64,000 bases of DNA from Podaxis mareebaensis (lineage: Eukaryota; Basidiomycota; Agaricomycetes; Agaricales; Agaricaceae), in assembly GCA_018524725.1 (NCBI GenBank), contig JAEUWP010000275.1:1-64000 (forward strand), written 5' to 3'. Below, piece after piece: positions 36,258-50,034 of the stretch. The notes under the pieces were generated by a model. The model did no database searches and was not told the origin of the DNA. It saw nothing but the letters and a program-made list of their open reading frames with translations. The position numbers and the translations under genes were made by a program. Position 1 is the first letter of the stretch. Every line of letters begins with the position of its first letter.

Positions 36258-38519
36258 TTACCGCGACGCAGTGTGGTAGCTCGTCTGCTGATCCCACCGA
36301 TCCTGTCCTTGTGGATCGGTCGGTTCGTGGTTCGGGTACATTCTTTGTTGTGATACTAAAGGCTGTGGAGTCCATGATCGTGAATCGGTTTCGGTCACAG
36401 GTTCTGGTGAACCCGTGTGGGCAGTGTAAAAAGAATCCTGTGTCCCTTCGGGTACATGCCTCTGTGGTGCGGGAGCCGAGGACAAGTCGTCAAAGGCCGA
36501 TGCGAATGGATTTTGAAAATCAGAGGCATTATCTGTGGATCCTGCCATTCTTGGGGGCAACGACGGATCACTGCCATAAGGCTGCCGGGAGTGGATGTGT
36601 TGCCCTGAAGATGGTTTAGGAGAGCTTTGAGGGGGATAATTTGATGGAGAAGTCGAATGTTTGGGTTGCGGTGACCCAACACTAATTGTTTCATATGGAC
36701 TATCTGATCGAGCTGAAAGGGCCGGAGCTTCGCGTGCATAGATATTCGCAGGAGGTTGGGTTCGACCTGATAGTCCGTGTGCCACAGGAGTATGGGTTCC
36801 AGATTGATACGGGCTTGCGTTCTGCGACCCAAGTTCTGCACTTCCCGATGCCTCATATTCAAGCCGAGGGATCTGGTGTCCCGCCCGTTGTGGTTTGGGC
36901 GCATGCAAAGGGGGATCATACAAATTGCCCGAGGTTTCTTCCTGGAAATGCTTCGGTTCAGGAAACACAGGAGCGGATCCCATAGGCATAGCTCGCGATG
37001 TGAGCGGTATTTCGGCTTCTGACTCGTTGGCGTAGCTGTAGTCCATTGTGGCCAGGGTGGCATAGGACTGATCTTGGGTGTGACCGTTCGTTCCTGCAAG
37101 GCCGAACTGTCCCTCGAGCTTTGCTTGCCTGTCATCAGGATTAGTTGTCGTACAGATTGTAATGTACACGAGCGTACCTAGCCTTGCGTCTGGCATATAT
37201 TACCGCTGGTTTAACCTTGTTCATTTGATGGAAAATATACCACATAGCCAAAATTGTAATAAGGATGGTTATCGCCAAAACTATGTCGCTAATGATTCGG
37301 CTTTTTGGATCAGTAGTTCCTGTTTGAGGTTTCTTCAGCAAGTTATAGCCCCTTGAAATCAACCAGCAAACCTTCGGTACTTTGTTCAAGTATGACGCCG
37401 AGGTACACAGTGATGAATTGCTTCGGCATAGAGAGAATCGCTGCAAGAGAGAACACGAATATTCCCATTCCGCACGTTGCAAAAACCGCCGTCGTGACTA
37501 GTTTCCGTTAGTGACGGATTGGATTGCAGATGTGGAAACGTACAATGGCCTGGAATCGCACTCAGCCGAGCTATCAAGGCGATTTTGAAACCTCCGTCGC
37601 GAACCACCTTGGCCAGGCATCCATACCATAAAGAGGTACGCTCGTGCTTTTCGCTCCTTGACCGACAGCAGTACTTGAAGGCACTGGCACAACAGCATTA
37701 GTTCACCTAAAAATAATGGAGTGGCTTGGAGACACGCACTAATAATTGCCCACTTCGCCCAGGAAAGTACCCGCAGCAACGATTGCAAAACCAATCCACA
37801 GTCCCCATACTAGACCGCACAGAACAGCAACAATTTCATGACCAAAGAGCTCCATAAATGCCAATATTAGCTTTATGACTTTATCGTTAAGTCAAGTGAC
37901 TGAAGGCGTACAGGGGGAAAGGAGATGACGAAAAGAACAGCGATTGGCACGAGCCATCCAAAAGACAAACTGAATTCATCAGCGTAACCAGAGTGCGCAG
38001 TCCGCAAAGAACTTACTCGTGTAACCACCTCGTCACTGGCGTTAGCCAGTGCACGATTTGTTCGTGAAACACTGACATAAGAATAACGAGAACAAGTATC
38101 ACAACCAACGCGACATAATACCCTGTTCATGCGTACCCGCGTAGACCTCTTCGTCAGCTGCATGTGAAGGCTATACCCGTTGAACTCGACGTACATATCC
38201 AGTCCTTCCGAATCCAAAACCGCCAGTTGGATAACGTCTTCCAGTCGATGACGCCACTCTTCATCCCCCTCAGCTCACTAGGCGTCGGACTAGGCGTTCT
38301 CCCTCGAAGAGTTGCTCCATCTATCGTTTCATGTGGTGGCATGGAAGATAATATATTGGGATCGTTCAAAGGCTGAGATTGTTCATTGGTAAAGTTCGTT
38401 CTCGGAGGGTACCCAGAGTACTCTTGGTGACTAAAAGCTGCGGGTTGCGGCGGCGGCCTATACTCGTTGTCTGGTGGGTATGTCGACCTCTGCCAGGGAG
38501 AGTCGTATTGTACGGGCAT
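36258..38519 (-). CDS. TVP38: Golgi membrane protein Tvp38 (VTT/DedA-like)
   Basis: Multi-pass membrane protein of the VTT (SNARE-associated/DedA) superfamily, located in late Golgi membranes; relatives act as lipid scramblases. The N-terminus (ATG 38519, MPVQYDSPWQRSTYPP) is Pro/Tyr-rich and disordered, ending DWKTLSNWRFWIRKDW. Then come TM helices with LSFGWLVPIAVLFVISFPP, the Gly-rich re-entrant region in exons near 37800, VVRDGGFKIALIARLSAIPG (the family's conserved IALIARLSPIP-type motif), and a last helix IVLAITILITILAMWYIFHQ followed by MNKVKPAVIYARRKARQAKL. A roughly 290-residue disordered Ser/Pro tail completes it, longer than in yeast. About six short introns. Confidence 0.88.
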
Positions 38520-38801
38520 GAATGAGGAGGCAGGGAATAAAGACCGTTTCCAGGCAGTGATTGACTGTCGTGTAAATAGTATCTCCGCATCGCTTTCTTG
38601 ATTGTATTCAGCCGTGTAACCGTGTAATCCACAATCCAAAAATAATTCGCACACAGCACACCCGCATAAAGATGCGCATTGCTAAGATGGACTGTTTCAC
38701 TAAGACAAAACCTTGTGCAACTACATGTATCTATTGTCTAGATGCAATTGCAGATAATAATATATCATAATCGGTTTTCGCGGCTGGAGATGATTTTAGT
38801 A

Positions 38802-41800
38802 TCAACCACTTGGACACCCATGACGAGGCTCGGCCAACGCACCTTTCAGCACAAGCTGAGTAAACAACGCTGACATATGCGGCTCCTCTCGCCGCAGTCT
38901 GTCAAGATCCTGCATACTCATCTTCCACAACGTCGCGTGATGTTCCACTATACAAGTTGCGTTCCTAGGAGAATTTGACAGCGCAGATAATTCACCAGCA
39001 ACTGTTCCGGGTACCATGGACTCTTCAAATTGCTGTGTTGGGTTTGCAAACTCGTATATGGCACGCAGCACACCGGACTCAATGATGTATAGCCCATCAG
39101 GGCTGTCGCCCTGTTTCCATAGCACGTGGCCTGCCGGCACGGTTATTTTAGAAAAATATTTGATGATGGCACTAAGACTTTTAGCGTCCATGTCCTCATG
39201 CAGGGAGAACGCCTTGACAAGAAGATTGAGGGGTTCTGGTTCAGCCTCGGGTTCTGGACGCGGGGTAATTTCTTCGTGAATGAGATCAACATAACCGCCG
39301 GGAGAACTCGAGAGATCATGGACACTAACCAGCGCCGATTGTCATATTTCCTATTGCATGCAAATAAGAACGCCTAGGAGAGCGAACAAAAGAGTCTGCA
39401 GCCCGCCCCAAATCAAGATTTCGGTCCTGTTGCAAGGGTACAGCTGTAAGTGATCAGCTGACATCAGTGGCACAGAACCTTCGGAGCTAAGTATCGCCAC
39501 ATACGAAATGAGGTAGGAGATGTTTCTATCTTGTGCGATCGGAACCATGCGCGAAGATACGCGTTTTCTGTCCCTGACAGAGCCGTCAGCCTAACGTCTT
39601 CAGGTCTCGATAGGCACGTACATTCCATGGCATCATTGAATGTCGAGAACAGTTCCACCCCTTCAGCTCCGAGGACATCCACGCTTCGTAGGGCTTTCCC
39701 AGCAGTAGAATCGGCAGTGAAGCCACAGAACACGAGGGTGACACCTTTCGCAGCGAGAAGGCGTTGTATCCTCACAAATGCCTCAGCCGATGACATATCC
39801 ACACCAGCTACCAGGGTCAAGTCAACAACCAAAAATCGGACTGGGCTCCTCTGCCACGATGGCCCTTCAATAAGGTTCCGGATCGTTTCCTCAACATAGG
39901 TGATAGTCCCAAAGAAGAGGAAACCTGAAAATCGCGTAAGAAGCATGATCGACAATCCGTTGATCAAACACATCAAAACCAACCTTGCAGGCGAAGGATA
40001 GTTGTTTGTTTTGCAACTTGTCTGATATATGCCCTTTGCAAGCTGGGCCGCCGTACGGCAGACATAGCTGTGTCACCCGAATAGATGGCACGAATGCTCC
40101 TCCGTTGTGAGTTTTGCACCACGAAAAAGAAGCCTGAGCACCCAATCAGTCAACGACATGAGTGAGACCGCTCATGCAAAAGCTCACAGCTAACCACAAT
40201 TCCGAATAACACGCCAGTAACAAAATCCCACACTGTCATCGCAACCATGATACTGACGATCGTAATATACTCCGTCCTTGGCAAAAAGTCAAATGAGTGT
40301 AGGAATGATGCGAAGGTGCGCGTAATAGATATACTCACCTACTTACCCGATGCCGGGTATCCCAAAGAGCTTCTTTGACTAAGTCAATACCAAGCACATA
40401 AATCAAGGCCCCTACAACCATGACAGCTGGAGTAAAGGTTAGACATTGACCATATGGTGAATGCATGTGTACCGACGTATGTATGCTATCGGGCCTGTGC
40501 CAAGGAACAGCAGAATAGCCGTGGCAACGGCTAGGAGAAATCCCGCGATGCGATTGTCACCTCCTACGCGATAGAAGCTGGAAGTATTATTAGCCAGGAG
40601 TATCGCACCAAGACATTTATGCCAGAACTCACAGAAGGGTGTTCACGTAAACGAGGTAATTCGGTCTGTTAGTGGGATAAAGGGTTAGTCTGGGGCTCTG
40701 AACACACTCGGGCCAGACTTACACACTACCGGCCAAGCCGGATAATAGGTTAGAATAGCCATGTCCAACAAGCTCTCTGTTGGTGTCCACGTCCTCGTCA
40801 AGGGAAACCGCTGTAGATGCGTTAGAAGACAGCAACGTCTATTTATGAAGCACTCACCCAGCGCAGGTACGTTCAAAGGTGGGTGCAGAATGTTGAAAAA
40901 TAAGCTAGAAATGGTCGTTATTGATCTGGTAAGCGCAAGTGGAGACGCTGCCATACAGGGCGAATTGAGTAGGAAGTGTAGACCATAGAGGCCCGAACTT
41001 GATAAGCCGATAATCTATTCTAACGTCAACAATGTTCCTGACAACGGGAGAGCTCGAATCATACCAAGATAAGAATAAAACTCGTACCAGCGTGCTTGTG
41101 ACGTACTCCCAAGATCAAACAGCCAGTCATCCCGTCGAAGCTCTCCTAGATCAAGTCCGGCAGCAGCGACAATGATGTAGAACACGAGGGGTATAACAAT
41201 GAAATCTGCGCAAAAGTTGTCAGCTACATCCATTAAAACTTGACAATAACTTACAAAGGGGGAAAATTAATTGGTGATGACATTTATGCGTAATTATCCT
41301 GAGCAAAACGGCCAGTGCGAGCGGAATAGACCAAAGTGCAAGCATATGAGTGTCCAAGAACATGGTTTTGAGGGTTGCGAGTGTTATGGTGAACTCTTCT
41401 TCATTCATCCGCATGCTGACGGTCAACCTGAACAGGAAGAATTCTATGAACGGTTAAGAAAACTCCGAATTAGGGGAATACACACCCTGTTTCAATGAGG
41501 AATGCCCCTACTCCACCAATGCACCTACAGTTATCTGATTGAGACTCCGGAAGCCATAAGGGCATGGTTGCTCACCCCACAAGAATATGTCGAGGGAAAA
41601 AGCCCACTATCACACCAAGTTTCAAGGCACCCAGGAGAAAGAAAGTCAGACCTGTTAATATGGAGCTGAAAGCAAATGCAACTAATGTTGTTGCGATGAT
41701 CTCCTTTGGGTGTTCTTCTCCAATTTCGGCAGCTATGGCGTTTGCTATCATATGAAAGAAAGGCTGCAACAAAATGAGGAGAAAAAAACCATGGCGGCAC

Positions 41801-43812
41801 GACAGTCACGTACCACAACTTCTATCATCATACTGCCATTCGCTCCAGCAAACCCACTTCCTCCAAATACATATGCCAATTGCGCAACGACTGCTGAAAC
41901 GAAGAACAAAGAAACGCCCATTGGTCCAAGATCTGTAAAAACTCCCGTTGATGGGAAGATAATCATTCCATCTACAGATGATTAGCAAACGAAATCTGCG
42001 ACAGTCACAAATTGTCTCACAGCTGACGCCATCCAAGATATTCAGCAGACAACCAAGCAATACAGCCGGTATAGCAGCCAGGGCCATTTTGGAATACGTC
42101 GGAAGTTCCTGAACCTTGTGCCTCAAGACTTTGCACCATTCCGAGAAATCCGGTCTGACATCGAACACTTTCGTATCTTTATTTTGATGCATGCTAAACG
42201 GCGAGGTGAAATTGTTGAGGCGTGTGTAACCAGGCTGTGAGGCGATATGGCCGTTTTGGTTGTGGGCTCCGAGGCCTGGGACCGATAGGAGAAGTGCTGT
42301 CCTCTCGGACACCTTGGGCTGCGTCAAATCGTCGGTGTGACCTTCATTCCCCATCGACTGTACGGAATTTGGTATACTCTCGAATGGGTTTGGCCTATTA
42401 TGTGCTTTGGGGGTTTCACTCCCAGGTGTCGAGGCTGATTGTGGGGATGGTGAAGTCGGTGAGATCGATGTGGGTGTTTTGGGACGAAGAAGAGTCAAGC
42501 CAGAGGGACGTAGTGAAGGTTCAGCTTCAGAAGCGGTCCTCTGAGATGGGTCAGAATGTATATTGAACTAGAGATGAAGATGGTGACAGTTCACCTTTGC
42601 TCCAGAGGGAGATACAGCTGGCCAAGAAACTAAATGTGAGACAGGTGTATTAGTATCGCAGAGTGGGGATGCACAGGACATATGCAAGGATATTCACCCG
42701 AGGTCGCCTTCGTTGCCGGAGGGGACACAACCGATGGCTCAAGGTCGTCTGATGTTCTTCCCCCGGTAGAGTCAGCGGAAGCGATTCCAGTCAAAGTGTC
42801 ATTAGGTGTCAAGGAGTGTAAAGCGGTAAGTGCTACTCGGAGATAAGGGAGAATATCTTATCACATTTAATTGAACCCTTACCTTGTTGTGGACCTAAGC
42901 ACGATGAACATCACAGGACGAGACATGAGCGCGTAGCGCTAAGAAAATTCTATATAAAGACTCACCAGGACTCGAAGAAATTGAAGGCGAGGAAACGATC
43001 CGCTCTCGGGAGGAAACATGTGAATCGGAAGGTGCAGAGGCAGGGATTCCTCCTGAAATACTATCCTGGCTTTGATCGTATCTGTCTGGTGGAACGGGTG
43101 CGTTTGGTAGCTGAAAAGGCATATTCGATAGCTGCATGGTCGCTAGGCGTATGCTGTTTTGAGAATGTTGGTGAGGAGCCGCCAACCCAGTGCGAGGGGG
43201 GCTAGCGGAATAGAAGCTCGAGGAACTGGAAGGATTATACGACTTGGGTTGTAGAAGACTGTTGGGAAAAGGCCATTAGAAAGATGTTTTTTTGCGCAGA
43301 ACAGAACGAGGGTGAACGGGAAAACGAGATATCAGGTGAAACAGACACATTGCAGGATGAAACGGAGGAACGGCGAATGTGTAAATTTGACGATAAAATG
43401 CTCACCCTGCCCTATGTAGCGGGGATTCGTGCGCAATAGGCGTCATACGTGTCGGAAGCTGGCCCTGTTCAACAGCCACGCTGTATCCCTGGAGACTGCC
43501 TGTCTCACGAAGTTGGGATGACAGCCACTGGCTTGAGGAGGAACCAGCGTTCAGACTTGCAGGCAAGGGAGGAGCAATGACGTCGTTGGCGTTTGTGTGG
43601 GAGGTATTCGAGCCCGAGGATGCACCGTTGTTGGCTGTTGCTAGCCTGGGTTCGGGGTGCTGAAGGCGAGGAGAAGGTTCGGGGGCGACAAAGTCAGACA
43701 GACGACGTTTCATGTAGGCGATGAAAGATTCCCTTGGAGCAGGAGAAGAGGAAGGAGAAGAAGATGGGGAGGTTGGGTGGAATAAGGCTGGACCGTTGGC
43801 CGGTGAGGCCAT
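38802..43812 (-). CDS. SulP-family transporter with STAS and cNMP-binding domains (VSB1-like)
   Basis: Large vacuolar-type SLC26/SulP transporter resembling yeast Vsb1 (YGR125W), implicated in basic amino-acid storage. The N-terminal about 350 residues are disordered ([20 protein letters not shown]...; [30 protein letters not shown]). SulP helices follow from [20 protein letters not shown] through [60 protein letters not shown], and more helices to about 39900. A STAS domain ([20 protein letters not shown]) comes next, then a C-terminal cyclic-nucleotide-binding-like domain ([52 protein letters not shown]), ending at TGA near 38802. Well over fifteen introns, so exon edges in the TM part are approximate. 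The substrate is inferred from family only. Confidence 0.82.
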
Positions 43813-44059
43813 ATTGCGGCACAGGATAAGGATAAGGCGTGCAAGGCCGGGGGATATAACAACAGATTACAACCCACTCCAGCTTTCGTCAGAACTGCCA
43901 TTCTGGGCTATTCTTGAAGCTTGAATCTTGGAAAGTGATCGCTAAAATAAATCTATCATATCGCAAATTCGCAACCTTCTCGATGTGACAGTCACGCGAC
44001 GTGACTCGTCCTCGTCGCGCATCCCGACGCGCAACCAATCTTATCCTTTGCTGCCGACA
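43813..44059. promoter_or_regulatory. Divergent promoter, SulP transporter / CFIm25
   Basis: A 247-bp gap between opposed start codons. It includes a palindromic-looking GTCACGCGACGTGAC at 43990-44004. No TATA box is seen. Confidence 0.45.
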
Positions 44060-45244
<1,185 letters not shown>

Positions 45245-48065
45245 CCGCCTGGTGATTCCAATTCGAGGTCGTATGTTTTCTTGTTGCTCTCTGCCGCGGA
45301 CTCCCCGCCTCTTTCTTTGTGTCGTTTCCGCCTGTCTTTCGTCGCTACCAAACTTGCCTGTTGTCCATATAAAGTCTACTTTCTCACTGACAACACTCCA
45401 GCCCCCGCTCACGGACTTTTGCGCTCCTTGGCGGTTCCTTGCCCCTTTTTAACAGGCACGGCGTCGATTTCGAAGCTATGCTAAGAATAAACAGAAGGGC
45501 ATTGGGATACTTCAAGTTATCCTCGATCATCTGACTCTGTCCCTCCACGATCTAACCACCCTCACAGTACGACAACCAGTCTAAGTGGTTCCATGGATTT
45601 CCATCGAACAACCCAATCCAGCGGCGCAAGCGAACACAACGTTACGATCAAAAGCGCCACCGTGGCACAAAAGTGTGCCAAAAACACACTCTCTCGAACT
45701 TACATCTCCGCCGATACGGACATTTCCATATCCTATGCCGCTGGGAGACTGCACCTTACCAAACGCTCAGGCTTTTGATGCAGACATCGTCAGGCCTTAC
45801 TATTTTCTTGAGAGGTCAATTCCACCCCATCATGTAAAGACCCCTTGGGGTCCTTCTCCAGCATAAATGTCACGCCCGCCTTATCTTCCACAGCTAACGA
45901 GTTGTCTCAGGGACTAGCTAGTTACCATCTGCATCAAACATAACCTTCTCTTCTGCATTACGTAACCTTGGATTGCACTTTAGTACAGTGGCGAAGCCAG
46001 CTGCTGATTTGCACTGTTCGCCGTCGAGTCCAATCGGAGGATGGCCTCCCTCTCGACACGACGGCAGGAGGTTCTCCAGGCTGAGATTGCATACTACATG
46101 ATCATGGGATCTGCCATAACTTGGCACATTGTAGATGGCGCTGTTTCCGAGAGCCAGATATGCGATAAAGTGGTCTAGCGTGCTCGATGGACTAGCATTG
46201 TTTCGGTATAATCGAGATATCACTGCGATGCAAGTTAGGCCATGTTTCCAAAGAGAGCGCGATTGCACATAACTTCAGATCATTCAAACCGCTCAAGTCC
46301 GATGCTCCCAACCACCTTCCGACTTCCAGCTTCAACCACTACGTCAGTCCCATACGATCGATGTCAATGACGTAGGGTGCCTGCCTCCCTGACGTCAGTG
46401 AAATATGACAGAGGCAGCAGGCGCCTTGTACACTGGCCACGCCATGAATCCATTCCCGAGGAGTGAGTATTCCAGGGGTTCCAATGTCACACGATCCGAT
46501 GCAAGAGATTAACTGTGCAAGTCCACGAACAAGAATAACTTTACGTAAAGAGCTGGCATATATGATATTTGAAATTTGGCAACGACTCTCATGTCGCGCG
46601 GAACCATTGTTAAGATGATGGCGCCTGGGACAATCAGACAGTACCAGCCTAGAGACACTGGAAGACGAAGGACTTATTCCATGTCCCAAGTGAGTCCAGA
46701 CGCTATAAGAGTTGAAACCAGGCCAGCCGTCATTGTAACAAATACACCGGATTCCTGAAGCAAGTGCAAGGATTCATAGGCGAAACAGTACTCAGTGAAC
46801 CGGAGGTGATTGCGAAAAATCCAGGTGAAGAAGACGGTGAACAAGGCTCGAGAAATGTCAGGCGGGAACGGGGGTTGGTGAAGACGGGCGCTTGCATGCA
46901 GGGCAGGCAACGAGGATGAATGCTCCTCTCGTCGGGATGAGGCATCCTATGCGAATTAAATATTCATTTCAATCGGGAGCGTGGATGTTGTCTGCGAACA
47001 AATGGTCCGATGGGGCCTCACGACCGAAGGAGAGAAAGTCCTTGCGCAAGGGTAGCTGCTACTTCCTTCCCAATCGGTGCGAGTTGCTAAGGTCGAGGAA
47101 CCAGATATACTCGCCAGTCGAGTGGCTCCACCGCGTCGCATTGGATCGCTTGGCCTATAGGTATTATCACGCATGACAATGCAGAAAGGTCGTCAGCCAT
47201 TCAGAAGACTGTCCAAGTAATGATGAGGATCATCTTGGGTCCCTAGAGATATACCGCTTGACAGGATGGACAAACCCGGCCGCGTCCTGGAGCCCACGCC
47301 ATCAGACTGTGCGGTGAGTATGATATGCGTTCCGGACAGAAGGAAGGACAGCATAGATTTCTTCCAATGTCTGCAGGGGTTGAAACAACTGCAGCCGTGT
47401 TGGACTCTACTGAGCCAACCGTGAGGGGCGAGCTCGTTAGAAATGTGTGGGCGCTGCCAAAGCCGAGGACACCACCATCGATACTATTTAACCACAGGAC
47501 GTCCAGAAGAACGCATCGTGTGCCTTTGAGATCATAAGTTGAGCAACCGTGGACACTGTTTTCGATCAGAGAAGGTCACCACCCCCGCCACGAGAGTGCC
47601 AATTGGACTCGTCCGAGTAACGTGAAAAACGACGATACCCGACGAGGTGTCAAAGCCAAACGAGCACGAGAAATCAAATATCCATGAACAACCGTTTTAT
47701 TTCTCCATGGCCAACTTTACGAGCAACCTGACGCGATATGAGAGGTCTTGGACATCTAGTGGAATGTGCAAAGTTGTGGTGAGGTTGGGCCAACCCTGTA
47801 CGATAGCCCTGGAGAACTGAAATGCGATCAGCGGTAATAATCCAGAAGAGCGCAACAATCAAAGTCATTCATTTCCTAAGCAGTGATCCACAGCTTTGCC
47901 GACTATCAGAGTGTAGAGGTATCTCCATACGATGGAAACCCCGGGTCGCGTTGAGAAAAGAGAGTGTAGAGCGATCGAAATAGGGTTAGAGAAGGGGCTC
48001 GACTGTGATGTTGACTGTGATGTTGATTGTGATCGTGAGTTGACCGCCGCACATCACCTGTGCCA
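45245..48065. other. 2.8-kb region with no confident gene
   Basis: A plus-strand frame at 45593-45778 (61 codons) and a 45430-45585 stretch rich in basic residues (QARRRFRSYAKNKQKG) look faintly coding but lack family matches. On the minus strand, hydrophobic stretches appear at 46674-46760 (ESGVFVTMTAGLVSTLIAS), 46600-46650 (WYCLIVPGAIILTMV) and 47825-47865 (LIVALFWIITAD), with a stop at about 46673 and no consistent exon chain. This could be a decayed multi-pass membrane protein gene on the minus strand. I do not assign a product. Confidence 0.35.
45918..46910 (-). pseudogene. Possible decayed membrane-protein gene
   Basis: Minus-strand hydrophobic segments (LHLLQESGVFVTMTAGLVST and, after a stop, SLGWYCLIVPGAIILTMVPR) recall the last helices of mushroom seven-helix families, which often contain an ESG motif before a helix. 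The reading frame is broken by TAA and further stops, and the frame ending at 45918 does not join cleanly. Support is weak; it may be a real gene whose introns I failed to resolve, or unrelated sequence. Confidence 0.22.
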
Positions 48066-49397
48066 ATGACGTCCACCCGCGAATCGATACGCCAGCTACT
48101 CAAACCTCTCCAACGCGCCCGCCCTCGCACTCCATTCTGGAATATTCCTGCTCACAGACTCCCAACTCTCCACCTCTACAAAAATCTTCTGCAAAACGCC
48201 CCAACCGATGCCGTTTGTACTCAACCACTTTCCATGCCACCCCTCCAACTGACCCCATCTTGAAAGGCTAGATTCGCTTCCGTATACGCCTTCTATGGAG
48301 GGCAAACAAATCCCTGACCAGTGTTGACCAAACGCGAGCCGCACTCCGCCAAGGCTACAAAGTTCGTCCCCTCCTTGTCTCTTTTCCGGGATTCAATGCA
48401 CGAACATGTCTACACAGTACCTGGACATTTTCACGCGCGCCAATGCAGGCGACTCACGACTCCAAGCCCTCCTCACGCGTTACTCAAGACTAATTGACAT
48501 ACGCTGCGAAAAGGAGTACTGGAACTACCTCGCAGCCAAAGAACTCGTCCGTCTCTCCACCTGCCTTCTTTAAACTCTCCAGCTCTGACACATCACCATG
48601 AACCACAGGTCTGGCGTGCAAAGCTGCGCTACCGACCCATCATCACCGGCGCTTGCTTTCCCTCCTCTATCTACCACAAACCCCTCCCACGTATGATCAA
48701 CCAACCCACAAAACTCTCCCAAATGATTCGTTGGCGGTACGAAGCCAATGAACGACGCGTTCAGAGACACCAAGCTTATATCGAAACCATCCGCGACATG
48801 AAGCTCGACTGTCGTGCAGAGGAAGCGTTACTAAAACGCGCTCCATCGCATCTACGAAAAAATAGCGTTTTCGGTGGACATTCCGACGACTGGTGTACGT
48901 CCCCCTTTCCCATCCTACTCTTACTTCCTCTCACCGATGCACTCATACCAGTACGTCCATACCAAACCGAAATGGACCTCATGCAAGCCGCATTCGACCG
49001 TGGCGCAGCACGCGCCAAAACACCCTACCCCCAACCCCTCCTCGACCAACTCAAAGCAGCTCGAAAAGAACGCATCCTCAACAAAACCAAAGAACGCCTA
49101 CGCGAGTCTCGTGGAGAAATAACCACTTCACTCCTCAAGAAACTTCGAAAAGGTCCTCCAGCTAGCATCCTCAGCAAAATGACACCCACACAACGTCTTT
49201 TGGACAAGATTGCTCGAAGTCCGAGTGAAGTCGGGTTCGTTGCAATCGCAAAACGAAAGCTCAAACGCGGAATTAAAGATCCAAAGGCGTGGCTTGTCGA
49301 AGAAAGCCGAGAAAAGAAAGTGGAACTGGACAAGATTTCACGGAGCATTCGGGAGGAAAACTATCGTAGACGACTTGCTGCCTCGACGTCTAGTTAA
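48066..49397 (+). CDS. LYR-motif (Complex1_LYR-like) mitochondrial protein
   Basis: Likely mitochondrial matrix protein of the LYR family, small helical adaptors for Fe-S or respiratory complex assembly, here with a long C-terminal extension. The start exon reads MTSTRESIRQLLKPLQRARP and contains RLPTLHLYKNLLQNAP (LYK, an LYR-like tripeptide). The next exon gives IRFRIRLLWRANKSLTSVDQ and ALRQGYK, and a third YLDIFTRANAGDSRLQALLT. Later exons have VWRAKLRYRPIITGACFPSS, a long basic helical region (RWRYEANERRVQRHQAYIET; LLDQLKAARKERILNKTKER) and a Lys/Arg-rich end. The basic, Arg-rich N-terminus fits matrix import. Introns fall at about 48206, 48360, 48550 and 48890. The extended tail resembles some fungal LYR proteins, but I cannot name the orthologue. 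Confidence 0.68.
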
Positions 49398-50034
49398 CCC
49401 GTTTGAAGGAACATTACATTACACACTCGTGAGTCAAAGCTAATGATAATACATTGGTATTTCTTCCAGAAATATCAGATCGCTCTTAACATATGTTAGA
49501 TTGAGGTAATGCGCAAGTGCGCGACGTTGGAAAAGCTAGCTGCATCTTGAGTAAGGGAGATCTTGAGTGAAAATTAGCTCACGGTTCTCAGAAAACTTGG
49601 CGAGGGTTCTACTTTTTGATGTCCTTTGGATACATGCATTGAAAATACTTGAGTTTGGCCCTACGGAAAACAAGCCTTCATCCGAGCCATTGGAGGTCTA
49701 GCATTTTGTGCTGATGGCAGAGTGGGCAACAACCACGGAGCTTTAGCATCATAACTGTCGTCCCCCAAGACCGCCTTCAAGGGACGTGCAAGCCCTACGC
49801 CGAGTTCACAATTCGGAGCCTTGATAGAACAAAACGAGACATGTCATTATCATGTATATAATATATGATACACAGTAGCCCAATATTACACTCTAATCTT
49901 AACCAGTAGCCAATGACAGAAAAAGAGACAGGAAATGATAATAGAACTCGGAGTGCAACATGCACAATAACAGAGAAAAGGGAAAAAGAACCATGACAGG
50001 AGACTCTTGACCTGCATGAAAAAAAGAGCGATAA
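49398..50034. other. Convergent intergenic, 637 bp
   Basis: It lies between the LYR gene (+) and the ZIP gene (-) and is AT-rich with TATATAATATATGATA near 49857. Both 3' UTRs should be here. No gene is recognised. Confidence 0.5.
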
